Part shown: in pieces, positions 10,206 to 21,278 of the stretch
Position numbering within the stretch: the first letter of the stretch is position 1
Layout: every line of letters begins with the position of its first letter
Source of the DNA: Kalmusia sp. IMI 367209
Lineage: Eukaryota > Ascomycota > Dothideomycetes > Pleosporales > Didymosphaeriaceae
Direction of reading: 5' to 3'
DNA: 64,000 nt
Assembly: GCA_027946365.1 (NCBI GenBank)
Contig: JAPEUQ010000001.1
Coordinates: 3,844,001 to 3,908,000, forward strand
Position numbers and translations under genes: made by a program
Notes under the pieces: generated by a model
The model's database searches: none
Told to the model about the DNA's origin: nothing
What the model saw: only the letters and a program-made list of their open reading frames with translations

Positions 10206-11608
10206 AGAGCCATGGGAAGCTCACATTTAAGCTTTCGGTTCCCGCAATCAAGCTTCGCACGAGGTTGGCATGATCAGCAGCAACGGGCCAGCCGCCGACA
10301 CCCGTGATTGGTCTTTGGCCTACGAGCTGGGAATTAGGCGACCAATGCGGGGTTCGTCTCAAGTCGTCTACACTAGTGACAGAAGATACATATCTATCTT
10401 AATCCGTAAGGTGGGCTAAAGCGGATGGCTAACTTCCATTGCTCCAGGCTTTAGAGAGCGATGCATAACCCAAGCCACGGAGGGAATAGTAAAAATCTGC
10501 TTCTCCCTCAACATGTCAGCGTGGCAGGATTCATAATAGCAATGCGAGGTAAGTCTGCAGATGTGACGAAAGCATGACCAGCTTTACGGGATTCAAGATT
10601 TCGATGATGAGAACACCACAGTCCTTCATCAGGCCGCGATGGTAGGGTTCCAAGACGGGAGGTAGCTTCTGGTACAACATGATCTCGACATCAAGGTCAT
10701 AGATGGCAGTTGTGACACACCATAGCTATCGTCGCTCTGGCTGGTGAGAGAGAGAGCCAGTCTTGACACTCCTCAATATGGGAGCCAAAGCTGAAAATGT
10801 GTAGGACAATTGTCGACCTCATAAATATCTCGACCTACAGAATGTCTACATAGCTGGGCAAGGATCCAGTCGCTGGTCACTTGGCGATCTATTAGTCTAT
10901 CCCTGGTCTCCGAAGGTCATTGGAACTCCATGGTTAATGAGATGAAAGGTCAATCGAATAACTCGAGATCTATCGCACAGATTAGAAGTAGCCGCTGCTA
11001 CAGTCGTACTACTCACTGCAGGTCTACGATATATCATTCGATTCACGGATGTTAATAAGAATAAGTCTAAAATTTTATGCTTACGCGGATTTTACATGCG
11101 TTGTTGAAAACATTAGAACTCGCTACCATACACATTGAAGGAACATAAGCATATCCCAACAACGCCGAAGGTCATACTCAAGAAATTAGCCTACTCAAAG
11201 CCTGAGTCAACCTTAGGATAACCCACCCTCGTAAGGCGTGCAGAACACCTACATGTAAGTTTTTCCCTTAGTCTATCTTTTAGTCTGTCTGTGAAAAGCG
11301 CTGAGTGTGATGCTCATAGACAGGCTAAACAAATTAATTCTCCACGAACTCCTTCCTTCCTGTCTCTATCTCGCGTAGACCTTATTGTGCCGTGGTGAGC
11401 AGACCATGTACGATGACTATGGGCGGCGGGTTTGCTGAGTCATTCTAAACACACCTAAGTTTCTACACAGAGAAGCTGACCTTTCAGTAGCTCACTACTT
11501 CTTAGATAGATTCATTTCACCCTATGTATCATTGACTGTCTTTGCACCCACCCACCTACTTACAGGATAATCGCCGATAAGAGACATACCACAAAAAGGT
11601 TTATCCAT
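10206..11608. other. Long intergenic region, nothing recognised
   Basis: About 1.4 kb with no ORF longer than a shadow of its neighbours on either strand and no recognisable RNA gene. A short GA run sits at about 10746-10757. It contains the 5' flank of the histidine-rich membrane protein and the 3' flank of the FAD oxidase. Confidence 0.5.
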
Positions 11609-13587
11609 TCACTTCCTACACAATTTACTATTCTGGCTCGGCAAATGCCCCAACAAAACCTCACTCAGCTCCCACTCCTCACTTCCTACCGCCTCGCTCG
11701 CCCAAAACACTCCCTCCGGATCCCACTTCCTCTTGATCTCAAGCAGTCTCCCATACTTGGCCCCATGGAAGCTCTCTTGCCAACCGGGCTCAATGTAATC
11801 TGCTTCACTCAAATACGTCCCGCTCCCCGGCGTCAGCGCCTTCCACCTAGGATTCCATTCGTAGGTCACATTGCGCGAGAGTTGCGTCACGTAGTCAGTC
11901 GAGTCGGTGGCATTCCAAGTCACAAACATGATGGCGAAGAGGAGCACGTCTCGCCAAGCGGGATTGACGGCGTTATCGATGCTCCCCGAGCCAGGCGGAT
12001 TCCGCATGTTGAACATGATGAGGCGGGCGCCGGCATCGAACACGCTGCGTATAGCATCGAGGCTCGCAGCCCGACTCGTAGCGTTCGATATGGTGACACG
12101 TGGGAAGAACCGCGAGGCTTGCCGCATGTTCCAAGTCCAGGGCTCTTGCGGAAACCCCGCGGCCCAGGCGTCTGCGAAGTTGTCGTATTCCTTGATTATT
12201 GGTTTTGCAGGGACGCCGAGAGCCGTCCATTTGTCTAGCAAGGGAGCGATGCTGGCGCGGAAGTCCGACTCTGATGTATTCGGCGCCACCCAGGACGTCA
12301 TGTCGTGCGATATCTCCCCTCCTACATGCAAAATGCGATAGTACGAATAATACCCAAGATCAGCAAAATACTCGAAGTCATCCAAATAGGCCTTTTGCAT
12401 CTCCCAGAATTGATCATGCGTGAAATCTGCATTGGTGGTCAGGTTGTACCGCATGGTCGTTACCTTCATTTGGGGAAGAGCTTTTATAACCATTGAGGTA
12501 ACGATGGCGAAGGTACCACCTCCTCCGCCACGGAGTGCCCAGAAGAGGTCGTCAAAGTGCGTGCTGTTGGCAGTAAGGAACGTGCCGGTGGAGGTGACCA
12601 GGGAGATGGAGAGGGTGTGGTCGGCGGCGAGACCGTAGAGGGATGAGAGGGGGGAGTGGCCACCGCCTTGACTGTAGCCGCCTACGAGACCGACTGTCTA
12701 AGACATGCGTTAGCTCTTGAGCTATGAAGTCCAGACCCATTACAACTTTAGAAACAAGCAGCGTTTGAGCCATGTCCGGCACACTCCATTATGGAGCCGG
12801 ACTCGACACTTACCCTACCTTCGCCTCCTACCAAAGAGACATTATGGCGCTTCGCCAGCTCATAAGCCTCAAACACCTGCACACCCGCGCCTAGCCTCAC
12901 AGCGGGCCCGGTCTGCTCATCTCCATATTTCTCATCATTGAACCTCGTCTGCTTCAAATGATGCGTCCAAATATTTAAACCCCCCATCCCTGTACTCTTC
13001 GCTAGAAAATCATGCCCCGTGTTCTTGATCACAAGTCTGATATTATGCACTTTGGCGAAACGGACGGCGAGTTGTATCTGCGCCACGTTCGTAACGTTGA
13101 CTGTGTATGCTGGGTACCCACCCATAGTGCATGTTTTTTTGGCGTAAAGGAAGGCAGGGGCGAAGGAGGGTGGGAGACATGTCTGACCTTGAAAGAGTAG
13201 GGCGCGGATTGAAGTTGGATCTTCGATTCGGAGAGAGGAGTTCCCCCACGTAGAGGTCAAAGCCTGGCATTGTGCTTCTGTGGTGCTCTCGCTGCCATAG
13301 CAAAGAGCGGCTTCCGGGATAGTTTCGATGAGCGCGCCGGATAGCGTGGTGTTGAAATCTTGCCACATGAGCTCGGTGGGCCAGTCTAGATCCCCGGGGG
13401 AGGTCTTGCATTTCTGCGTTTCTGTTGCTGCGGATCGGAATGCGGTGGGCGATGTCTCTAGGAGAGCATCAAGATCCTTGTCACTTAAATGGTCTTTCTC
13501 GAACCCAAACAAGTCGAAGACCGATGTAGCCAATGCTGTGTAACCAAAGAACACGATGGAAACTAGCAACGCATTAAGACACTTCAT
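11609..13587 (-). CDS. Secreted FAD-linked oxidoreductase (FAD_binding_4 plus BBE domain)
   Basis: Two exons, 13587-12814 and 12697-11609, flank a 116-nt phase-0 intron (donor GTAAGT) and give 620 residues. The N-terminus carries a signal-like helix (LLVSIVFFGYTALA). The PCMH-type FAD domain shows VIKNTGHDFLAKSTGMGG, where the His of TGHD is the usual covalent flavin attachment site, then GLVGGYSQGGGHSPLSSLYG and ALRGGGGGTFAIVTSM. The C-terminal BBE signature is KRKWDPEGVFWASEAVG. The second covalent position, Cys in bicovalent enzymes of this group, is not visible in the GGGHSP segment, so single linkage is likely. Many N-glycosylation sites fit secretion. Such oxidases act on sugars or secondary-metabolite alcohols; the substrate is unknown. 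Confidence 0.87.
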
Positions 13588-14945
13588 TGTCGGCTAGGTT
13601 GCGATACTGCGAGCAGATAACATCGACTCTCAAGCCTGAATAACCTGAATTCCAGGCATTGCTATATGTGTCTTGCAACCAAGTCATATATTGCAGTCTG
13701 ACACTATATGTGGGAACCGAGTTCACTCTCAATGGGCTCTTGGCTCGCCCTGGTAGCTTGTGAGACGATGAATACGAGAACACTTGGTGCGGGGTAAGGC
13801 TGCATCAGGCAGGAGAAAGAGGATGACAGGCATTGAAAAAAGGTCCGACTCGGATTTGGCGAAGGGGAGCTTAAGCCAGTCAATTGTCAATGTTCAGATC
13901 GACTGTATGGATGCCAGTAGGTAATCGGTGAGCATCCCGGGTGCATGGAGTGCGCCATGGCAGTGTGAGCCACTCGAACGCGTTCAATGCGATTAAGTGA
14001 ACTGTATCGATGCTCATGTGTAAAGCTTAATGCTATATTGACATTGTGATTAGATTCATCGTGAATGTTGGCCAGTGCTGTTCCCGAGACTGGTGCTAAA
14101 GACGTACCAATCTGCCGAGACTACCTAGTCTGCTTCCCCCTGGTATATATTCTTGATCTGGATCTTCTACCATCGATCTTTCAATTTCATCGTTGGACCC
14201 GCAGATATGAAAGACTCTTGTAGAGCTGATCAGCCTTTTCGTCAATATATTGAGAGTATTGAGAGTACTCAGATACTGAGCATTTCATTCCCACAACCTA
14301 CAATCTTAAGTCGTGGAATTAGGAACGTGAGGCATACAATTTCGGACAATTGATACTTAGCAACTGTAGTGTGACCTGACAGGAAGATAGCTCACTCCAT
14401 TCGATAACGTACAGTGAACGCACCTTATACAAACTCAACTAAAGGAATCGTTTGCACAATATAATTAAAATCCATAAAATAAACTATATTTCGGACCTTC
14501 GTATGGATATGTTGTGAGGAATAAATGACCGATGCACACTAAGTTCGTAACTTAGGAGGGCAAAGAGTCTATTACTATGAACGACATTTTAGAGATGTTG
14601 CGTCACCATTCAGCACTGGACCTTGCCTCCTTTATCAGGTTCAAGAGACCAAGTAGGCGTGGCGTGCTTTCAGCGTCTCTGCCATCGTTATACGACCGGT
14701 TGTGGATGTCTACTATGATTTTCACGTGTGGTAGTGTAACATCGACTAGTAAGATATATCTATATACCAAGTATATAATGTGCATGAAAATGCTGTTCAT
14801 AGTCATCAGATCATATATATGCAAATGTCCTCTGAGGGCCGACCAAACGCCTAGAAATGCAGACACGACGCCGCAAATGAATAGCAATGCAGGCCATACT
14901 ACCAAAAAACAAGAGAAAGAATTCAAGGAACAATTCGGAATCTGA
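13588..14945. other. Long intergenic region
   Basis: About 1.36 kb between the FAD oxidase start and the PQ-loop gene stop. Only short ORFs occur. A minus-strand frame at 14603-14986 has a hydrophobic patch but overlaps the end of the PQ-loop gene and lies in its 3' flank, so I do not call it a gene. Confidence 0.45.
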
Positions 14946-16517
14946 TCAGTCAGTTCCACCGTAGCCAAAACTGCGCGGACTAGCATGTCTCTGGGTACCC
15001 AGCAACGCCCTCGCCTCGTCTAGTGCTCCTCTTTCACCTCGGATAGGTATGCTTTGCGAGTGGCTGCTTGAAGTCGAGCTTGGACTTTCGTCCCTCGGTG
15101 TCTCGGCGGGTGTGCCAGCGCGGCTTGCACTTGGTGTTCCGGCAACACTGACAGCCGGTACCCAGCCCCTCATCCACCCACTGACCCTCCGCCATCGGAA
15201 CCGCCTCCTCTTTCTGAATCCATGGTCGCTTATTTCGAGAATGACTTCATCGTCCCTCGATTTTCCTCGCCCACGTGGCTCATTATCACCAAAGTACCAG
15301 AATTGTACGCCAACTGCTGCATCCATGATCAAAACGCCAGCAGCCCCTAAGAAGAAGGGGGTTGCGCGCAAAATCCAATCATACCGCACGCTGCCTTGGG
15401 GATCAACCCAACCAGCGCCTTCTCCGGGCGCAAAGTCGTACCAGGCGCAGGGATTTGTGAGCAGGGATGAGGAGTAGAAGAGGTTGCCGAAAAAGGCTGC
15501 TGCGAAGAGGGTCGGGCTGAGTCCTGCGGTGGACTTTCGAACATGATTCTGGTACAGTTGCGGTAGACGAGACCCGAGGTAGAGAATAGTGCTCATCCAC
15601 GAGAGGACTTTGCCCGCTATCTCCGAGGCAGAAGCGTGATGCTCGGTCCGTGCTTGCAACGACAGGCGCTGGTTCTGATATGGTGCTGGAGCGAATGGGC
15701 TAACGTTGGTAGCGGTCGATGTGTTGGAGAGGACTGCAAGGATCAATGAGATGTAGAGTATGGTTTTCGGCGAAGGCGAAATCATCGGTGAGCTCGACGC
15801 AGCCACCCTCCGGACGTCTCTGCTTGTAGGTGTGCCTGATGGCGGTGTTCCCAGGAACGTCTCTTTTGTCGAATTCGGCGAAGCTCCATAGTTAGGTATT
15901 CGAAAAGCGTCCATGGGATTTGAGCGGCGCGGTATGCTGCGGCCTGGGCTGCTTGGAGGCTGGTCTTGCTTGTCCGGCCTTGAGTCGTGTGCTGCGGTAG
16001 GAGCTGCGGTTTTGCCGTTGGCATTTTTCGCAGCACTGGAAGGGTGCCAGACTTGGTTCATACCAGACGGGCCATTGCCGCTGTCTGAGCTCTTCGGTCG
16101 GCTCCAGATCGGACGTAAGGGTCTCCCGTGCTTCAGTAGCCCATACCACACCCACTGCCCACAAAGAGCACAGTCTACAAAGACGTAGTAGCTCGCGATT
16201 ATGACCTGCCACGTCGCTTGGTGCGTGAAAAGCGAACCGAGCAAATTCGACACGTCGCCGAGCAGCCACTCGGTCAGGAAGAATATACTAAGTCCAGATG
16301 TCGACTTCAGCTTATGGTTCTTGTAGATCTGAGGTAGCTGGGCGAACAGCCAGGAGATTATGCTACATGTGCCGAGGAGTGTGGAGATAAGAGCGAGGTT
16401 CGTAGGTATGCAGGAGCCGAGGGTGACGGAGAGGTTGTAGAGGAAGTCGTTGGCGGGCTCGCAGCGATCGGGTAACGAAGGGTTGGCTATATGCAGGGGC
16501 GACAGGTAGGGTGGCAT
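14946..16517 (-). CDS. PQ-loop repeat protein, putative vacuolar/lysosomal amino-acid transporter
   Basis: A single exon encoding 523 residues. Two PQ-loop repeats are clear: FAQLPQIYKNHKLKSTSGLS near residue 60, and SRLPQLYQNHVRKSTAGLSP near residue 320. Each is embedded in a three-helix bundle, and further helices follow each repeat (LLGDVSNLLGSLFTH; FFLGAAGVLIMDAAVG). The pair is separated by about 150 hydrophilic Ser/Pro-rich residues, and a basic, Ser/Thr-rich tail follows the second bundle. The layout matches fungal relatives of yeast Ypq1-3 and animal PQLC2, which export cationic amino acids from the vacuole. The long central linker is typical of filamentous fungi. Substrate specificity is inferred from family only. 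Confidence 0.85.
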   Translation of the reverse strand: MPPYLSPLHIANPSLPDRCEPANDFLYNLSVTLGSCIPTNLALISTLLGTCSIISWLFAQLPQIYKNHKLKSTSGLSIFFLTEWLLGDVSNLLGSLFTHQATWQVIIASYYVFVDCALCGQWVWYGLLKHGRPLRPIWSRPKSSDSGNGPSGMNQVWHPSSAAKNANGKTAAPTAAHDSRPDKQDQPPSSPGRSIPRRSNPMDAFRIPNYGASPNSTKETFLGTPPSGTPTSRDVRRVAASSSPMISPSPKTILYISLILAVLSNTSTATNVSPFAPAPYQNQRLSLQARTEHHASASEIAGKVLSWMSTILYLGSRLPQLYQNHVRKSTAGLSPTLFAAAFFGNLFYSSSLLTNPCAWYDFAPGEGAGWVDPQGSVRYDWILRATPFFLGAAGVLIMDAAVGVQFWYFGDNEPRGRGKSRDDEVILEISDHGFRKRRRFRWRRVSGWMRGWVPAVSVAGTPSASRAGTPAETPRDESPSSTSSSHSQSIPIRGERGALDEARALLGTQRHASPRSFGYGGTD

Positions 16518-17883
16518 GTTGTCATAGGTGCAGCGATGGCGTTGTCGGAGGTGCTACGGCGCGCTGAGGATTTAAGCTGCACCGTTCGCCAGCGACCTTG
16601 TAAAGGTAGTGATATGATATGTGCTCGTCAGGTAATGTTCGTTCTGCTCTTTGTGTTCCTCCTCTTGTTCTTAGGCAGCCGTTGCGCGGTCGAGTGAATC
16701 AGTGTCAGGCGTCGCGCTCAGGTGGACGCTGTATATGGGTCGCAGCCACGCGGGCGCAGTCGCAGCAGCCTCCACACCAGCTGACAGGACTACCAACAGC
16801 CCTTAGCTGAGGTTGTAAAGAAGAAGTCCCCGCGTCGCTCCAAGGCCGTTTCCGAAGATAATCGCGTTCCCCGGCTCGACCTTTACACCGCGGTCTGACG
16901 TCGTCGTCGATCCCCCGGCGGGAGGTAGCTACCGATACACAGAAAGCGGGGAGCTCAGAGGATTCGGCCAACAACACCGCCGGCAAGACGAGATGGGCAA
17001 GTAAGAGAGGCAGCAGCTGGGTGCTGTCAGTCATAGGAGACCAAGAGGTACAGGAACAGAACGAAGCAGAATGAGGCTGCTGGGAGTCATCGTTCACGTC
17101 AACAGTTGACGGCGGAGTGCGGCCGAGGCGATCCACGGGTCCACAGGTCCCACAGCTGGCTCGGATGACCGAAACCAGCCCCAGAAGGCGGCTATCGAGG
17201 GCACCGCGGTGGGAAGCATGACTGGACGGGGGGCTTGATAGCGGTATTGACTCTTATCTTGGGGGTCGCGTGCGGGTAGATAAAGCGAAGAACCCGCCTT
17301 TAGCGCTCCCCGGAGCTCGCTTGCACCCCCGCGACCCTCCCGCGACCCTTCAGCATCACATCTTTACAAAGCATCTGCATATATCCTCGCAGACATCCGT
17401 AATCTTCCGCCACTAAAGACTTCGTCCTAGGAGGTGCAATACCGGGAAGACCAAAAGAACAACACTGAATGTCGATTCGCCTCGCACGACCTCCGCCATC
17501 GGAGCGTGCCGTCGGCCATGTCCCAACTAATAATTATACTAATCGCTCGTCTCGTGGTCTTCGAAACGTAACAAGTTCGCACCTCCGCTTGGCCTCGTGC
17601 ATCGGACGGAAAGCCATAGCTTGCAATCGACGAAGAAGATTTGGTGGGCTCGGGTCACGCTAGATAAGAGCTGTGCAATGCTACCAACACAATATTCCTA
17701 AAAGATTCTGTATTTACAACTCACTATATCCTACACCATACTTGACTACATGTGACGTGCAACACCGACCTTCTCCGCCGCTCTCTCAAACCCGCTCTTC
17801 GTTGTCTCCGTCCACCCTCGCATACCCGTCCTGCCGTGCCTGCCTCAAGCTCGTCAGCAAACAGCTCATATTCGACAAACCCC
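16518..17883. other. Long intergenic region
   Basis: About 1.37 kb. It covers the promoter of the PQ-loop gene and the 3' flank of the next minus-strand gene. ORFs at 16705-17136 and 17469-18050 have odd composition and overlap real genes antisense; none shows a domain. No RNA gene recognised. Confidence 0.45.
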
Positions 17884-18675
17884 CTACTCTATCTTCACAC
17901 CCACCTTGCGCCAGTTACTCAACCCCACAATGCCCGCCGTCATGGCCGCATATCCACCCAGCAATGCCCCCCAAGCTCCGCCCTGCCCAATACCCAACGC
18001 AACAAGATCGTACACCAGGCATCCGCCAAAGATCCAATCGCTTACGCTAGCAGCAGCAGCAAAGCCCACGCCCGTGGCTACTTGCACGAGCGCGCTGGGC
18101 GCCACATCACGGAAGTAGGCCGCCGAAGTATTGTGCAAGAGGTCGAGCACGCCGATGCCCGCGAACGTCTTCGCGACGACGTGCGTGAGCACCGACGGCG
18201 TAGATCGTGCATCCAGCCGCGGGAGGAACGTCGAGATGTACACAAGCTGGCTGACGGTGTTGATGACGACAAAAACATTCGACGTCTTCAAGTCGTTGTT
18301 GTTCCAGAAGAACATCCACGCTGTGTGCGCCCCGTCAGCACCGGCCCGCCTAGCTCCCTCGCCCCAGATTGGGTCATACTTACTCCCTATGCACACGTTG
18401 CCCAGCACATACGCCCATCCATACCTTTCCATAGTCTGCCTCTCTTCCTTCGTCCCCTCGCCCCTGCACAGCTTCCACAAGTACGCTAATTGGAACAGCT
18501 GCTGCGGGAAGAAGAACCCCGCGATGAAGTACGGTTGTGGGGAGAAGGCGGCGAGGTTCTTGTTGTGAATGTCAAGCATGTTTGGCGAGGAAAACATGCC
18601 ATACTGCTGGGCAGCAAAGTCGTAGAGGAACGAAAGGGGCGCGAGGACCCGGATGGTCGAGGATGTGTTACCCAT
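17884..18675 (-). CDS. Conserved fungal-type membrane protein, function unknown
   Basis: The frame is open throughout, but 18321-18383 is a convincing 63-nt intron: donor GTAAGTATG, branch GCTGAC, acceptor CACAG. Removing it joins NVCIG directly to TWMFFWNNNDL in frame. The exons are then 18675-18384 and 18320-17884, giving 242 residues. About five hydrophobic segments are visible (YFIAGFFFPQQLFQLAYLW, WAYVLGNVCIG, FVVINTVSQLVYISTFL, WIFGGCLVYDLVALGIG, GGYAAMTAGIVGLSNW). The N-terminus begins MGNTSS, which could be an N-myristoylation motif. I do not recognise the family. The short length and all-helical design suggest a small multipass protein. Confidence 0.7.
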   Translation of the reverse strand: MGNTSSTIRVLAPLSFLYDFAAQQYGMFSSPNMLDIHNKNLAAFSPQPYFIAGFFFPQQLFQLAYLWKLCRGEGTKEERQTMERYGWAYVLGNVCIGSKYDPIWGEGARRAGADGAHTAWMFFWNNNDLKTSNVFVVINTVSQLVYISTFLPRLDARSTPSVLTHVVAKTFAGIGVLDLLHNTSAAYFRDVAPSALVQVATGVGFAAAASVSDWIFGGCLVYDLVALGIGQGGAWGALLGGYAAMTAGIVGLSNWRKVGVKIE

Positions 18676-19209
18676 TCTGGAGACGGTTGGCAGTGAACCC
18701 CGTTGGACGTTTCTGGTGCAAAGGCCTGGCGAGTTTACGCTTGGCTGGGTTTCCTAGACGAGGGAAGAAGGCAGAGACGTAGGGTGTGAGAAACCAGTAC
18801 GTGCGTATGGGGAGCCTGAGATCGTGGTGGCTTTTGTGTGGGCGCTCTTGTGTCGCGCGCGTGTCTTGATGTCATCATAAATTGCACATCTCGGGGTCCA
18901 AGTACGTCGCCAAAAACGATATCGTCGGACTTGCGGTGGTTTTCGTCCGATTAAAATTGTGGAAAGGTATAGTTGTAAATCATCACAGGATAGGTCATGT
19001 AATCCTTACATGCTCTTTGAATGGAGGATTGAGTAGACCAAAGCCTGGTCCATTTAAACTATCGTCGACGCAAAATATCATATCTATCACTAGTCTATCA
19101 ATTCGGAATTTGCGAGCTATAGATGATTCCTCGATCCATAGAAAGATTAAACTCACACTCTAATGATCTTGAATTAATACGTTTGCCTCGTTGCTTTCCC
19201 GCCATCCCT
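18676..19209. other. Intergenic, promoter of the membrane protein
   Basis: About 530 bp between two minus-strand genes. It carries the 5' flank of the membrane-protein gene and the 3' end of the decarboxylase gene. No other feature seen. Confidence 0.45.
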
Positions 19210-20829
19210 TCACGCCTTCTCCTTCACAACTAACTCTGCCGTCTCAACCAACGTCTCAAACACCTTCTTCAAATACTTCTCCTCCGCCCTCTCCGTCGCA
19301 CTAACTACTCTTATAACGTAAATCCCACACACCACCGTCCCCGTCAAAAAGAACTCCCCCGCTGCATTGATCCGCTCATACACCTCCTTCGTAACGTGGT
19401 TCGCATCCTCCCTATACTGCGCTTCCGCATCATTCGTGAAGTCATTCAAGTATGCCTCATGCGCAGGATTCGATTTCCTCGCCGGGGAAGAGGGTGCAGC
19501 AGGCTTCGCAGGATTGATCTGAAACGTCGTCAGACCGAAAGCCGCGGGCGTCACGACGGTAAAGACGTCCGGACGGGAGGTGAGTAGATTGTTGAAGTAC
19601 TCGCCCAGCTTGACATGGTTTCGGATGAAAGCGCGGAGCCCATTGGCGCCATACGTCCTCAGCACGAACCACACTTTCAAGCTCCTGAATCTACGGCCTA
19701 GCGGGATCTGCCAGTCTCTGTAGTCCGTCACCAGTCCGCTCTCCGTGAATTGATTGCGTAAGTATGAAGGGGTGATACTGTAGGTGTCGATGAGGTCCTT
19801 GCGCCTTTTGATGAAGAAAGCGCTGCAGTCGAAGTTAACGAGCAGCCACTTGTGCAGATTAAAATTGAAGGAGTCGAAGTGAGCCATTGGTGGGCAAAGA
19901 TGCTGGTACTCAGGGCAGACGAGCGCAGAACCTGCGTAGGCGGCGTCGACGTGGATCCAGAGGTCGGGGTAGTCGCGTACAACTTCTGCGATACCCTCGA
20001 GGTCGTCGACGGCGCAGGTCCCTGTGCTACCTATCGTGGCTGTGAAGTAGAAAGGCTCTAATCCCTTTTCTCTGCATTCCTCGACCGTTTTCCTGAGCGC
20101 CTTGCCAGTGACGCTGAAGTTTGTGTCGCGTGGTGCGGAGACGGTGCGGAAGCGCGTACCGGCGATGACAGCGGCTTTTTGTGTGGAGGAGTGTGCGTGT
20201 TCTGAGCCCAATGCTACCATCTTACCTCTCAGTTCGGCCGCCTTGTCCATTCGCTCTTCTCCCTCGGGCATATTTCCCAATTTTCTCCTGATCAGTCTTT
20301 CTCTCGCCGCAACAACCGACGTGAGCACCACTTCACTCGCGGTCCCTTGAATGATGCCACCGCCCTCACCCTCGCTCAGAAAGCAGTCGGGCAGCGCCAG
20401 CAACTTTGCAATCCAGTCCATGACTACCGTCTCTAATTCCGTGACAGCAGGCGAGCAGATCCAATTGAAAGCTGCAGCGTTGAAAGCGCCAGAGTAGATT
20501 TCACCCAGCATACCGGGGAAGGATGAGTTGCAAGGGAAAAGCCATGAACTTAGGAGATTGCCAATGGGTGAGGCCTGGCATGATGACACGGTCAATGTCG
20601 TCTTGAATGGCGGTCCATGGCTCGCCTTCCTCTGGGGCTCCTGATGGGAGGAGGGGGCGAAGATATCCTGGAGAAACGCTTGGGAGGACTGGCCTCTCAG
20701 CTACATTGTCGTAGTATTGGATTACTTAGAGGGTAGATTAGCATTTCTGTAAGAGCACATGGCGAGAGCGAGTCACATACTCTCATCAATAGCGCTATGA
20801 GCTGCTTTTCGAAACTGTGAGGAGTCCAT
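19210..20829 (-). pseudogene. Aromatic-L-amino-acid decarboxylase (PLP-dependent), frameshifted
   Basis: Exon 1 is 20829-20781 (starting MDSSQFRKAAHSAIDE), intron 20780-20725, exon 2 20724-19210. The start of exon 2 reads IQYYDNVAERPVLPSVSPGY and, in the same frame, GLTHWQSPKFMAF. At the T4 run on the minus strand (20537-20540) the frame is lost; the downstream frame resumes exactly with FPCNSSFPGMLGEIYSGAF. Two extra T residues would restore continuity. All later group II decarboxylase features are present: HVDAAYAG, the PLP lysine in NLHKWLLVNFDCSAFF, and a full-length C-terminus. The intact enzyme would convert an aromatic amino acid (Trp, Tyr or DOPA) to the amine in the cytosol. The clean sequence on both sides means a sequencing or assembly error is at least as likely as a real pseudogene. 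Confidence 0.85.
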
Positions 20830-21278
20830 GATGCGTGGGGCGGGAATAGGCCCGGATTTTTGACGATAGTGACCAGTGCACCAAAAGTGGAATTAATCAA
20901 GAAGCGTTTCGACTGAACCACGTATAAACATGTACCGATAGCTAGTTTGCAAGAAGCCTCCTACATGAACAGACCGTTTGGCCCGAAATCGGTAGTGCGC
21001 GCTCAAATTCCGCACTTTTGCCTTTTTGCGGCTTAGCGATACGTCCGGAGCGGATGCAAAACGCTGGGTGCCGACGTGGTAGGGCGTGAAAACGGTACAA
21101 GAATTGACAAAATTGACAACCTTCCACTTCGAGCCTACCGTCAGCAAGAAACTGATCGAAAACGTAGCTCTTCACTAATGACGTCAAGCCAGCTCGCTGG
21201 AGGTGACGTGCTACGGTTCATACAGCCTTGGTATCTATTCGAACGCTCATTAGTCATCGAATACGCATGCACGCCCGA
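20830..21278. other. Intergenic
   Basis: About 450 bp between the decarboxylase start and the Bre2-like stop, both on the minus strand. Short overlapping frames at 20893-21187 show no protein character. Confidence 0.45.

Noticed and set aside
14603..14986. 127-residue minus-strand ORF with a hydrophobic segment
   Set aside because: It overlaps the end of the PQ-loop gene in another frame, lies in its 3' flank, and no intron joins it to a gene.
17752..18489. 245-residue plus-strand ORF
   Set aside because: Antisense shadow of the small membrane-protein gene, rich in Arg/His/Pro.
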